DNA of 13,983 nucleotides from the NCBI GenBank assembly GCA_011371465.1, contig DRQL01000117.1, forward strand, positions 1-13,983, read 5' to 3'. The notes beneath the pieces are model-generated. The model was not told where the DNA came from. It searched no databases and was given only the letters and a program-made list of their open reading frames with translations. The DNA is from Gammaproteobacteria bacterium (GTDB taxonomy: Bacteria; Pseudomonadota; Gammaproteobacteria; DSM-19610). The translations under genes and the position numbers were made by a program. Shown here piece by piece: positions 1-6,800 of the stretch (position 1 is the first letter of the stretch; each line of letters starts with the position of its first letter).

Positions 1-824
1 AAGCCTGTATACAGTATTTTAATGCAATCATTTCCGCGTACCAGCCCCCGCTTCCGGAAGGGTGGGGCGGGGTAACGGTGCAGTCTCCCCGGCTGCTGTT
101 CATTGTCGGTATGCCGAGATCCGGCACCAGCCTGGTGGAGCAGATGCTCGATTCTCACCCGGAGGTCCAGGCTGCGGGTGAGCTGCCACTGATTACACAA
201 TTCGTGGAATCGCTGCCTTCGATTCTGAATACCACGCATCCGTATCCCGAGTGCGTTGCGGAGGTGAACCGGGAGGTTGTGGAAGGGTTCGCCCGGCAAT
301 ACCTCGACCAGGTAGCCGGTCTGTCCGGGGGAAAGCGCTACGTGGTTGACAAGATGCCGGGCAATTTCCGCTTCCTGGGACTGATCCAGGCGATGTTCCC
401 CGAAAGCCGGGTTATTCATTGTCGCCGTGATCCCCTGGACACCTGCCTGTCATGCTATTTCCACGAGTTCAATGCCAGTCAGAACTACTCCACGGAGCTT
501 GATGATCTCGGCCTGTTTTACCAGGGTTACCGGAAGCTGATGGAGCACTGGGGCAGGGTGCTGTCGCTACCGGTCTTTGACCTCCAGTACGAAGCCCTGG
601 TCCGCGGTACTGAAGAGGTTTGCCAGAACCTGCTCCGGTTTTGCGGGCTGGAGTGGGACCAGCGGTGTCTGCAGTTTTTCGATAACAGGCGTGATGTCGG
701 TACGGCCAGTCACGAGCAGGTCAGGAAGCCCATCTATGCCCATTCAGCAGGCCGCTGGAAAAGTTACCGGAAACACCTGGAACCGTTGAAGGCAGCGCTT
801 GCCCGCCCCTGGCCTGCAGGTTGA
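1..824 (+). CDS. Sulfotransferase family protein, 5' end cut by window edge
   Basis: This protein probably transfers sulfate from PAPS to a hydroxyl group on a carbohydrate, protein or small molecule; the acceptor cannot be read from sequence. The PAPS 5'-phosphosulfate loop GMPRSGTSLVEQML lies at about 108-149. The 3'-phosphate binding motif CRRDPLDTCLSCYF starts at 420. The C-terminal block (VGTASHEQVRKPIYAHSAGRW) is typical of the sulfotransferase domain found behind TPR repeats in many bacterial proteins. A GTG at 78 would give 248 residues, but it has no clear ribosome binding site and the frame stays open without a stop back to base 3, reading ACIQYFNAIISAYQPPLPEG, which resembles the linker before the domain in TPR-sulfotransferases. 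I therefore infer that the gene continues to the left of the window. The stop is TGA at 822-824. Family assignment is secure; substrate is unknown. Confidence 0.88.
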   Translation, partial: ACIQYFNAIISAYQPPLPEGWGGVTVQSPRLLFIVGMPRSGTSLVEQMLDSHPEVQAAGELPLITQFVESLPSILNTTHPYPECVAEVNREVVEGFARQYLDQVAGLSGGKRYVVDKMPGNFRFLGLIQAMFPESRVIHCRRDPLDTCLSCYFHEFNASQNYSTELDDLGLFYQGYRKLMEHWGRVLSLPVFDLQYEALVRGTEEVCQNLLRFCGLEWDQRCLQFFDNRRDVGTASHEQVRKPIYAHSAGRWKSYRKHLEPLKAALARPWPAG

Positions 825-930
825 GCCTGTAACCCGAACATGAAAATTGAAGGGCAGGCATTATTGTGTTCTTCAAGGTGAGCCCCTATCCTGCACGCCG
901 TAGTATCCTGGTACCTATCCGGAGCCCCGT

Positions 931-1155
931 ATGAGTGACGTACTTATGATTCTGCCTGCCAGTGAACCCACCGACATCCGGCTGGTTCGCGTCCCCGACG
1001 AGTTCGAGCAACACGAAGCCTACCGCCATGTCACCGGCCTCATTGCAGATATCGAGGAAGAAAATCCCGACTACACCTGGGATGATATCGCCGCGAGCCT
1101 GGAAGACCATGGCTTTGAACCGGTGGACTTCATCCTGGGACCGGCGCTGGACTGA
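931..1155 (+). CDS. Small acidic protein of unknown function (74 aa)
   Basis: I do not recognise this family. It begins at ATG 931 behind a GGAG ribosome binding site at 921-924 with a six-base spacer. The product carries about 19 Asp/Glu against 3 Arg and no Lys, so it is strongly acidic. It has no signal peptide, membrane segment or cysteine. The middle (HVTGLIADIEEENPDYTW followed by DDIAASLEDHGFEPVDF) looks like two amphipathic helices around a Pro-Asp-Tyr turn, suggesting a compact soluble domain. It lies 106 bp after the sulfotransferase gene and 287 bp before the PEP-CTERM gene, all on the same strand. An opposing 74-residue frame at 886-1110 is a shadow. Coding status rests on the binding site, the compact start-to-stop layout and protein-like composition. 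Confidence 0.72.
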   Translation: MSDVLMILPASEPTDIRLVRVPDEFEQHEAYRHVTGLIADIEEENPDYTWDDIAASLEDHGFEPVDFILGPALD

Positions 1156-1181
1156 GATAACGGCCGAAACCGGGAGTATCA

Positions 1182-1257
1182 GGTAACCCCGGTTACCAGG
1201 GCTTGCTGGTTGTTCGGTAACCAGTATGTAAGGTATCTCATAATTCTGTCGGTAACT
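1182..1257. promoter_or_regulatory. GGTAACC dyad and spaced GGTAAC copies, putative activator sites
   Basis: A perfect inverted repeat GGTAACC-CC-GGTTACC occupies 1182-1197. A further GGTAACC lies at 1216-1222, inside a hairpin-capable CTGGTT/AACCAG pair (1206-1224), and GGTAAC recurs at 1251-1256. The starts of the three plus-strand copies are 34 and 35 bp apart. They sit roughly 100-170 bp upstream of the start expected from the sigma-54 type element at 1329-1344, the distance at which bacterial enhancer-binding proteins usually bind. The repeats are seen directly; the role is inferred. No T-run follows the hairpins, so a terminator for the upstream small gene is less likely. Confidence 0.45.
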
Positions 1258-1328
1258 CTTACGGATAAGGGCCCTGTTGGAAACCGGTATTCATTCCAAC
1301 GCCATGAAACGCCTGATTATTAGCGCAT

Positions 1329-1344
1329 CGGCATATATTTTGCA
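1329..1344 (+). promoter_or_regulatory. Putative sigma-54 (-24/-12) promoter
   Basis: The sequence cGGCATAtattTTGCA matches the sigma-54 consensus TGGCACG-N4-TTGCA at nine of twelve fixed positions, including the near-invariant GG (1330-1331) and GC (1342-1343) at the required 12-base offset. Transcription would start near 1355, leaving a leader of about 88 bases before GTG 1443. No sigma-70 -35 element stands at the right distance from the TATATT inside this stretch. PEP-CTERM genes are often linked to RpoN and the PrsK/PrsR two-component system, which fits. The match is seen; activity is inferred. Confidence 0.55.
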
Positions 1345-1427
1345 TCTGTTTTGGGTTAAAGGCGACCGTGAAGGCCGAAAAGAGTCCGTCGCTCACTATC
1401 AAAGACAACGTAATGCTAGGGAAATCC

Positions 1428-1435
1428 AGGAGGAG
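1428..1435 (+). promoter_or_regulatory. Strong ribosome binding site that fixes the PEP-CTERM gene start
   Basis: AGGAGGAG at 1428-1435 lies seven bases before GTG 1443. The in-frame alternatives, GTG 1368 and ATG 1413, lack a comparable site, and starting there would put an unusual 16-25 residue basic stretch in front of a signal peptide that is already complete when read from 1443. Confidence 0.8.
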
Positions 1436-1442
1436 AAGGCTT

Positions 1443-2093
1443 GTGAGCAGAATAATAAATGCGGCGCGTTCGCTTGTGCTGATTGGGCTACTGGCGGCTT
1501 CCGGTCTTGCCCAGGCCACGATCTACAATGTGCTCGATGTGCTCCCGGGTGGAAGCGGTTTTAATGCTTCACTGTTTCACAATTCATCCGGCACCAATCC
1601 ACAGACGGGATCCACCATTTCCGACTTTACCGGTAACGCCGTATCCGGTACGTACAATGACGTGACCGGGCTGCTCGATGTAACGATCGCACTGGATGGT
1701 GCCGGCGGGACATTCAACCTGAATGGCCTGCTGGTGTTTTCCGGCACCGGGGAACTGAACGGTAACAGCCAGTTGAGCCTGGTATTCTCCAACCCGACTG
1801 CTGCGCTTCATAACGATGAACTTGGCTTTCAGTCGGGTTATGTGTGTTGCGGCAGCAGCGGCCAGGACCCGAACTCGTTTATAGACAGCGGCGGCAACAA
1901 GATCATGACGCTGTGGGGCGCGAACTACGGTGGTGGAACGTTCAACGGCGACTATGGCCCCAATCCCCCGCGTGACCTGGGCATGGATTTGCGTTTGAAG
2001 CTAACAGCCGTTCCGCTACCGGCGGCCGTCTGGTTGTTCGGTTCCGGGTTGCTGGGGCTGGCAGGTGTAGTGCGACGCAAGAACAGGGCATAG
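1443..2093 (+). CDS. Secreted protein with VPLPA/PEP-CTERM sorting tail
   Basis: This is a surface or exopolysaccharide-associated protein exported by Sec and then handled by an exosortase. Read from GTG 1443 it has 216 residues. Residues 1-25 form a signal peptide: a short basic start (MSRIINAARS), a hydrophobic core (LVLIGLLAASGL) and an AQA cleavage site before TIYNV. The mature part is rich in Gly, Asn, Thr and Ser, predicted beta, with a vicinal Cys pair in GYVCCGSSGQ. The C-terminus has the full tripartite sorting signal: VPLPAAVWLF, the hydrophobic GSGLLGLAGVV, then RRKNRA. The function of the mature domain is not recognisable. It appears to be a single-gene unit with its own sigma-54 type promoter and terminator. 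No exosortase is in the window, so the processing enzyme must be encoded elsewhere. Confidence 0.88.
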   Translation: MSRIINAARSLVLIGLLAASGLAQATIYNVLDVLPGGSGFNASLFHNSSGTNPQTGSTISDFTGNAVSGTYNDVTGLLDVTIALDGAGGTFNLNGLLVFSGTGELNGNSQLSLVFSNPTAALHNDELGFQSGYVCCGSSGQDPNSFIDSGGNKIMTLWGANYGGGTFNGDYGPNPPRDLGMDLRLKLTAVPLPAAVWLFGSGLLGLAGVVRRKNRA

Positions 2094-2112
2094 AGGTTAA
2101 CGTGCACTCATG

Positions 2113-2141
2113 AAAAAACGGCGGCTTCGGTCGCCGTTTTT
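2113..2141. terminator. Bidirectional intrinsic terminator with UUCG tetraloop
   Basis: ACGGCG-G-C(TTCG)G-T-CGCCGT forms a GC-rich stem closed by the extra-stable C(UUCG)G loop, flanked by A6 on the left and T5 on the right. It lies 20 bases after the PEP-CTERM stop and 48 bases beyond the ppc stop on the other strand. The A/T tracts on both sides let it serve both converging genes. Confidence 0.9.
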
Positions 2142-2188
2142 GTTGATCTCCCGGCGAAGTCTGTGCCCGGTGTGGCTTTCTGCCGTTT

Positions 2189-5011
2189 CTACCCGGTGTT
2201 ACGCATGCCGCTGGCAATGGCGTTGATGGAACGCAGCAGGGGTTCCATCCAGCGGGCCTGTTCCTCTTCTCCCGCATCTTCGTCACGTACGCGGCGCAGC
2301 AGCTTGACCTGGATGTGGTTCAGCGGGTCGAGGTAGGGATCACGTCGCGACAGGGACAGTGCCAGCACCGGGTTTTCTTCCAGCATGCAGCAGATATCCG
2401 CGACCTGTATGACCATCTCACGGGTTTTGTCGTGTTCTTCGCGGATGCGTTGATAGACAGCCGCCGCCTGTGCCTGGTCTTCCGCCAGCGTGGTGTATTC
2501 GTGTGCGATCTCCATCTCGGCCTTGGCCAGTGACATCTGGGTGTTGCTGAGCATGGCGCGGAAGTAGGGCCAGTCGTGGTACATGTGGCGCAGTTTTTCC
2601 AGGTTGCCCTCCTGCTGCCGGGCAAATGCCATCAGGGCGCTGCCAATACCGTACCAGGCCGGCAGTGTATGGCGCGATTGCGCCCAGCCAAACACCCAGG
2701 GGATGGCGCGGATGGAATCTTTCGAGCGGTCCTGTTTTTTACGGTGGCTGGGGCGTGAGCCGATGTTCAGCAGGCCGATCTCTGCTACCGGTGTAGCCTC
2801 ATAGAAATAGTCCAGCAGGCCCTCGGTGTGGTCGATCAGGGCGCGGTAGGCCTGCTCGCCCTGTTGCGCCAGCCGGGTCATGATGGTGGCGTATTCTTCC
2901 CGGTCCTCGCTGTGCGCCTGCACCACGTTGCGGCTGGCCTTGAGCAGGCCGGTAATGCCCATGGTCAGTTCATACACGGCGGTTTCTTCGTTGCTGTACT
3001 TGTAGGACAGCACTTCACCCTGCTCGGTAAACTTGATCTGGCCGTGCACCGTGCCGGCGGGTTGCGACAGGATGGCGTCGTGGGTCGGGCCACCGCCGCG
3101 GCCCAGGGTGCCGCCGCGCCCGTGGAACAGCCGGCACTCGACGCCGTGGGCCCTGGAGATACGGATGATCTTCTGTTGCGCCTGGTACAGGCCCCAGCCG
3201 GATGCCAGTATGCCGCCGTCCTTGCAGGAATCGGAGTAGCCCAGCATGATTTCCTGCAGGTTGCCGGAGGCCTGCAGCAGGCTGCGGTACACCGGTTCGT
3301 CGAGCAGCCGGGTCATGACCTGTTCGATGTGCGCGAGGTCGTCGATGGTTTCGAACAGCGGGCTGATGCGGATATGGCAGAACCATGCGTCGTCCTGGCG
3401 ACCGGCCAGCCCGCACAGGGAGGCCAGCCACATCAGTTCCAGTACATGGCTGGCGTTGTGGGTCATGGAGATGACGTAGGTGCCGAAAGCATTGGCGCTG
3501 ACTTCGTCGCGCATGTGGGCCATGACATCCAGTACTTGCAGTGTTTCAGCGGTCGCTTCACTGAGTGCGCTGCGGTCGATGCTTGCAGCCGGCTGGTCCA
3601 GCAGCGTACACAGCAGACGGATGCGCTCGTTTTCATCCAGTGCGCCATAGTCTCCGCAAGCCGAAAGTTGCGCGCACAGCTCCTGTACTGCTTCACTGTG
3701 GCGGGTCGATTCCTGGCGGATGTCGAGGTGCAACAGGAAGAAACCGAAGGTTTCCACCAGCCGGATCAGGTCCAGCAGTTCTCCCTGGGCAATGTTGTGA
3801 TCACCGTGTGAATTCAGCGATGCCTCGATCAGTTTCAGGTCATCCAGGAACTCCTGTTCCTGGCGGTACCGGCAGGGATAGGCTTCCCGGTCGGCGGACT
3901 CCGGGTGATCGATACGCTCGGCGGTCAGCTCGAGGTTATGCCGCAGGCGGTTGCGCATGATGAACAACATGCGGCGGTAGGGCTCGTGTGCAAAACGGTC
4001 GGGGCGGTCGCCCAGTACCTGCGGGCACCATTCCACGTAGTAGTCCAGACGTTCGCGGAATGCCGTGCTGGGCTGCACCAGGCGGCTCGAATAGGTCAGG
4101 GTGCTGCGCAGTTTTTCGACCCGGCGCAGGTACTCGCCCAGCACCTCGTGCATGTGCATGCGCAATGCATACTCGGTCGTCTCCGGTTTCACAAACGGGT
4201 TGCCGTCACGGTCCCCGCCGATCCAGGAACCGAACTGCAGCAGGCTGGGCAGGTGAATGTCTACCTGGCCGTACACGCGCTGGATGGAATTGTCGAGGTA
4301 CCGGTACACGCGCGGCACGGCCTGGAACAGACATTCGCGGAAATAGAACAGGCCATTGCGGATCTCGTCGTGCACGCTGGGTTTGTGCACGCGCACCTCG
4401 TCCGTTTTCCACAGGATCTGGATCTGGTTACGCAGGGCATCGACGATGTCGGCACGGGCCTGTTTTCCCATCCGCGGGCCGTCGAGCTGTTCGGCGGTCA
4501 CGAAAATGCCGCGCAGGGTATGCATGACCGCACGGCGTTTCGATTCCGTGGGATGGGCAGTGAACACCGGCAGGTAGAGGGCGCTGTCCAGCAGGGTCTG
4601 GATCTGTCCGGCGTCGATACCCGAATCGTGGAATTCGCGCAGGGTGTGGTCGAAGGAGCCGCGCCACAACGGGCCGCCCAGGCGTACCTGGCGCCGCCGC
4701 TCCTTGTGCTGGAAGGCCTCTTCCGCAATATTGACCAGGCTGAAATAGATATTGAACGCGCGCACCACGTGGTTCAGCGTGGCGGGGTCCAGCCGGTCGA
4801 TGGTGTTCGCCATGCGCCTGCGCAGTGCCGGGTTGTCTTCCCTGCGCAGGCGGATATAGCCCTTGCGCAGTTTCTCGACGGCGGCCAGTACTTCGGGCCC
4901 TGCCTGGGCCGCCAGCACCTCACCGAGCAGGTTGCCGAACAGGCGCACGCGGGAGCGCAGTTCCTTGTCGCGGGGCGGAGGTGTCACATTTTGTTGCACT
5001 GGCATATCCAT
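2189..5011 (-). CDS. ppc: Phosphoenolpyruvate carboxylase
   Basis: Ppc carboxylates phosphoenolpyruvate with bicarbonate to give oxaloacetate, the anaplerotic feed of the TCA cycle, in the cytosol. All family hallmarks are present (numbering from the longest reading, TTG 5014): TAHPTESKRR with the catalytic His near residue 154, GGDRDGNP at 266-273, GYSDSCKDGG at 592-601, FHGRGGTLGRGGGP at 630-643, GSRPSHRK and the RAIPWVFGW block at about 750-780, and the canonical Asn-Thr-Gly C-terminus. At about 940 residues it is somewhat longer than the 883 of E. coli. I chose ATG 5011; TTG 5014 and ATG 5005 are also in frame. The only good ribosome binding site (AGGAG, 5035-5039) serves a five-codon leader ORF that ends on this ATG. 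The gene follows glgA on the same strand after 160 bp that contain a TATAAT box, so it probably has its own promoter. Confidence 0.97.
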   Translation of the reverse strand: MDMPVQQNVTPPPRDKELRSRVRLFGNLLGEVLAAQAGPEVLAAVEKLRKGYIRLRREDNPALRRRMANTIDRLDPATLNHVVRAFNIYFSLVNIAEEAFQHKERRRQVRLGGPLWRGSFDHTLREFHDSGIDAGQIQTLLDSALYLPVFTAHPTESKRRAVMHTLRGIFVTAEQLDGPRMGKQARADIVDALRNQIQILWKTDEVRVHKPSVHDEIRNGLFYFRECLFQAVPRVYRYLDNSIQRVYGQVDIHLPSLLQFGSWIGGDRDGNPFVKPETTEYALRMHMHEVLGEYLRRVEKLRSTLTYSSRLVQPSTAFRERLDYYVEWCPQVLGDRPDRFAHEPYRRMLFIMRNRLRHNLELTAERIDHPESADREAYPCRYRQEQEFLDDLKLIEASLNSHGDHNIAQGELLDLIRLVETFGFFLLHLDIRQESTRHSEAVQELCAQLSACGDYGALDENERIRLLCTLLDQPAASIDRSALSEATAETLQVLDVMAHMRDEVSANAFGTYVISMTHNASHVLELMWLASLCGLAGRQDDAWFCHIRISPLFETIDDLAHIEQVMTRLLDEPVYRSLLQASGNLQEIMLGYSDSCKDGGILASGWGLYQAQQKIIRISRAHGVECRLFHGRGGTLGRGGGPTHDAILSQPAGTVHGQIKFTEQGEVLSYKYSNEETAVYELTMGITGLLKASRNVVQAHSEDREEYATIMTRLAQQGEQAYRALIDHTEGLLDYFYEATPVAEIGLLNIGSRPSHRKKQDRSKDSIRAIPWVFGWAQSRHTLPAWYGIGSALMAFARQQEGNLEKLRHMYHDWPYFRAMLSNTQMSLAKAEMEIAHEYTTLAEDQAQAAAVYQRIREEHDKTREMVIQVADICCMLEENPVLALSLSRRDPYLDPLNHIQVKLLRRVRDEDAGEEEQARWMEPLLRSINAIASGMRNTG

Positions 5012-5039
5012 CAATACGTTACATTCATATCCCGCTCCT
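5011..5039 (-). promoter_or_regulatory. Five-codon leader ORF with ribosome binding site, overlapping the ppc start
   Basis: On the minus strand AGGAG (5039-5035) stands six bases before ATG 5028, which opens the frame MNVTY and stops at TGA 5013-5011. The last base of that stop is the first base of the ppc ATG (TGATG overlap). The ppc ATG itself lies 23 bases from the AGGAG, too far for direct use. This arrangement suggests ppc translation by re-initiation after the mini-ORF. The sequence facts are certain; translation is inferred. Confidence 0.45.
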
Positions 5040-5104
5040 GTCCGCGCGGCGGAAGAAGGCGCTCTGCTGGGTGGTCGGGGAAGCCCCCTGGAAACGGGCG
5101 CGCC

Positions 5105-5110
5105 ATTATA
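5105..5110 (-). promoter_or_regulatory. TATAAT -10 box upstream of ppc
   Basis: A perfect TATAAT reads on the minus strand at 5110-5105, about 94 bases before the ppc ATG. No recognisable -35 hexamer lies at 15-18 bases, and no extended -10 TGn precedes it, so the promoter may depend on an activator. It would let ppc be transcribed apart from glgA. Confidence 0.45.
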
Positions 5111-5171
5111 CCTGTTTCCCGGTGAAACGGAGCAGGTACCGGCGAAGCCAGTAAAAAATTACTAATATCAG

Positions 5172-6683
5172 TTAGTTGGAGACTGTCAGGGTGTCGGTGG
5201 ACGATGTTTTTCCCGGCCTGGTGCGGGCAACCGGACGCAGGTCGCTCAAACGGGTGTAGAGATCGATGTAGGCCGCCGCGCTGCGGGTCCAGGAGAAGTC
5301 TGCGCGCATGCCGGTCAGCATCAGTTGCTTCCAGGCAGCGGGCCTGGCGTAGAGTGCCAGCGCACGGTCAATTGCCTGCAGCAGGTCGGCAGCGCTGGCA
5401 TCCGTAAACACAAAACCGCTGGCCGTATGCCGCGCCAGGGCCTCTTCACTGGCATCCACTACGGAATCGGCCAGCCCGCCGGTACGCCGCACAATCGGCG
5501 GGGTGCCGTAGCGCAGGCTGTAGAGCTGGTTGAGTCCGCAGGGTTCGAAGCGTGACGGCATGAGGAAACTGTCGGCGCCTGCTTCGACCAGGTGGGCGAG
5601 GGCTTCGTCGTAGTCGATACGGATACCGATGCGATCAGGGTGCTTCCGGCCGGCTGCGCGCAGGGCTTCCTCCAGCGCGGGCTGACCGGTGCCCAGGATT
5701 ACCAGTTGCAGCCGGCGCTGCAGCAGTTCCGGCAGCAGTTGCAGGATCAGGTCAATACCTTTCTGTTCGACCAGGCGGCCGACATGACCGAACAGCATGC
5801 GTTCAGACTGCACGGGCAGGCCAAAAGCTTTCTGCAGCTCGGCCTTGTTGTTCTGTTTCGCCGCCGGTCGGTGTGCATTGTAGGTGTACGGCAACAGGGC
5901 ATCCTGCCCGGGGTTCCATACCCGGTAGTCGACGCCGTTCAGGATACCGCTGAGGTGCTGCCTGCGATGTTCCAGCAGCCCTTCCAGCCCGCAACCGAAT
6001 TGCGGGGTGCGGATTTCCCTGGCATAGGTCGGGCTTACCGTGGTGATGTGGTCTGCGAACACCAGGCCGCCCTTGATAAAGGACAGTTGCTGGTGGTATT
6101 CCAGCTTCTCCATGGACCACCAGTCTTCCGGCAGTTGCAGGGAGCGGAAGCGGTCATGGTCGAACAGCCCCTGGTAGGCCAGGTTATGGATCGTGAACAG
6201 GGTCGCCGGCCGCGTTGCTTCCAGCGACAGCAGCGCCGGTACCAGGCCGGTTTGCCAGTCATTGCAGTGTACGACATCCGGTTGCCATGCCAGACCGGCG
6301 CGATTCAGGGCAACGCGGCATACAGCGCGGGCAAACAGCGCAAAACGCTCGGCATTGTCGGGCCAGTCGTTACCCTCCGGTGTGCTGTACGGCCCGCCGG
6401 GCCGGTCAAAGTACGCTGGCGCATCGACCAGGTACAGGGTTACCCGGCTGTGCGGGAGCTGGCCCTGCAACAGGCGAACCGGTGCCGCAGCCCCGGGCAA
6501 CGGCAGTTCCGCGACGACTTTCAGTCTGCCGGCGTGTTTGATCGCCGGGGGATAGGCGGGCAGGATCAGGCGGATTTCCTGGCGGGAATTCCGGATGGCG
6601 CGCGGCAGACTGCCGGCCACGTCCGCAAGACCGCCGGTTTTGACGAGGGGGTGCGCCTCACTGGCGGCAAACAGGATGTTCAT
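5172..6683 (-). CDS. glgA: Glycogen synthase (ADP-glucose)
   Basis: GlgA adds glucose from ADP-glucose to the non-reducing ends of alpha-1,4-glucan. It is a GT-B fold family GT5 enzyme. Visible motifs over 503 residues: the N-terminal ADP-glucose site KTGGLADVAGSLP from Lys15, HCNDWQTGL at about 139-147, TIHNLAYQG at 164-172, GRLVEQKG at 302-309, PSRFEPCGLNQLYSLRYG at about 376-393 with the catalytic Glu near 380, and RTGGLADSV after it. E. coli GlgA is 477 residues; the extra length is a tail after about 480 rich in Ser/Thr/Arg. The ATG at 6683 is fixed by the conserved MNILFAASEAHPLVKTGG start, although its ribosome binding site is weak. It diverges from zwf and precedes ppc. No branching enzyme (glgB) or ADP-glucose pyrophosphorylase (glgC) is visible. 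Confidence 0.96.
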   Translation of the reverse strand: MNILFAASEAHPLVKTGGLADVAGSLPRAIRNSRQEIRLILPAYPPAIKHAGRLKVVAELPLPGAAAPVRLLQGQLPHSRVTLYLVDAPAYFDRPGGPYSTPEGNDWPDNAERFALFARAVCRVALNRAGLAWQPDVVHCNDWQTGLVPALLSLEATRPATLFTIHNLAYQGLFDHDRFRSLQLPEDWWSMEKLEYHQQLSFIKGGLVFADHITTVSPTYAREIRTPQFGCGLEGLLEHRRQHLSGILNGVDYRVWNPGQDALLPYTYNAHRPAAKQNNKAELQKAFGLPVQSERMLFGHVGRLVEQKGIDLILQLLPELLQRRLQLVILGTGQPALEEALRAAGRKHPDRIGIRIDYDEALAHLVEAGADSFLMPSRFEPCGLNQLYSLRYGTPPIVRRTGGLADSVVDASEEALARHTASGFVFTDASAADLLQAIDRALALYARPAAWKQLMLTGMRADFSWTRSAAAYIDLYTRLSDLRPVARTRPGKTSSTDTLTVSN

Positions 6684-6800
6684 GACTGGTACCCGGCTCT
6701 TTTATGCGGTAGGTTGCGTGAACACTCTGCCAGCGTCAAGCGCACCGGCGTATGACGTTGCCACCCACTACATATTGATACAAAGGTATGGTCTGAAGAC

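Noticed and set aside
825..930. Repeated TATCC words (about 887-923) before the small acidic gene
   Set aside because: The copies are short, irregularly spaced and not palindromic; chance is likely.
1368..1442. 25-residue N-terminal extension of the PEP-CTERM protein
   Set aside because: It lacks a ribosome binding site and would place charged residues ahead of a complete signal peptide; AGGAGG before GTG 1443 decides the start.
3905..5125. 406-codon open frame opposite ppc
   Set aside because: It lies entirely antisense to a clear ppc apart from its tail, has low-complexity His/Gln/Ala/Val composition typical of GC-rich reverse frames, and no family motif. The same holds for 2828-3811.
5140..5171. 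AT-rich hairpin (ACTAA/TTAGT) followed by T6 after glgA on the minus strand
   Set aside because: Only five weak A/T-rich pairs form, too unstable for a confident terminator.
6684..6800. Promoter elements between glgA and zwf
   Set aside because: TTGACG (minus strand, 6739-6734) and TTGCCA (plus strand, 6758-6763) resemble -35 boxes, but no acceptable -10 box stands at 16-18 bases from either, so I did not call promoters.
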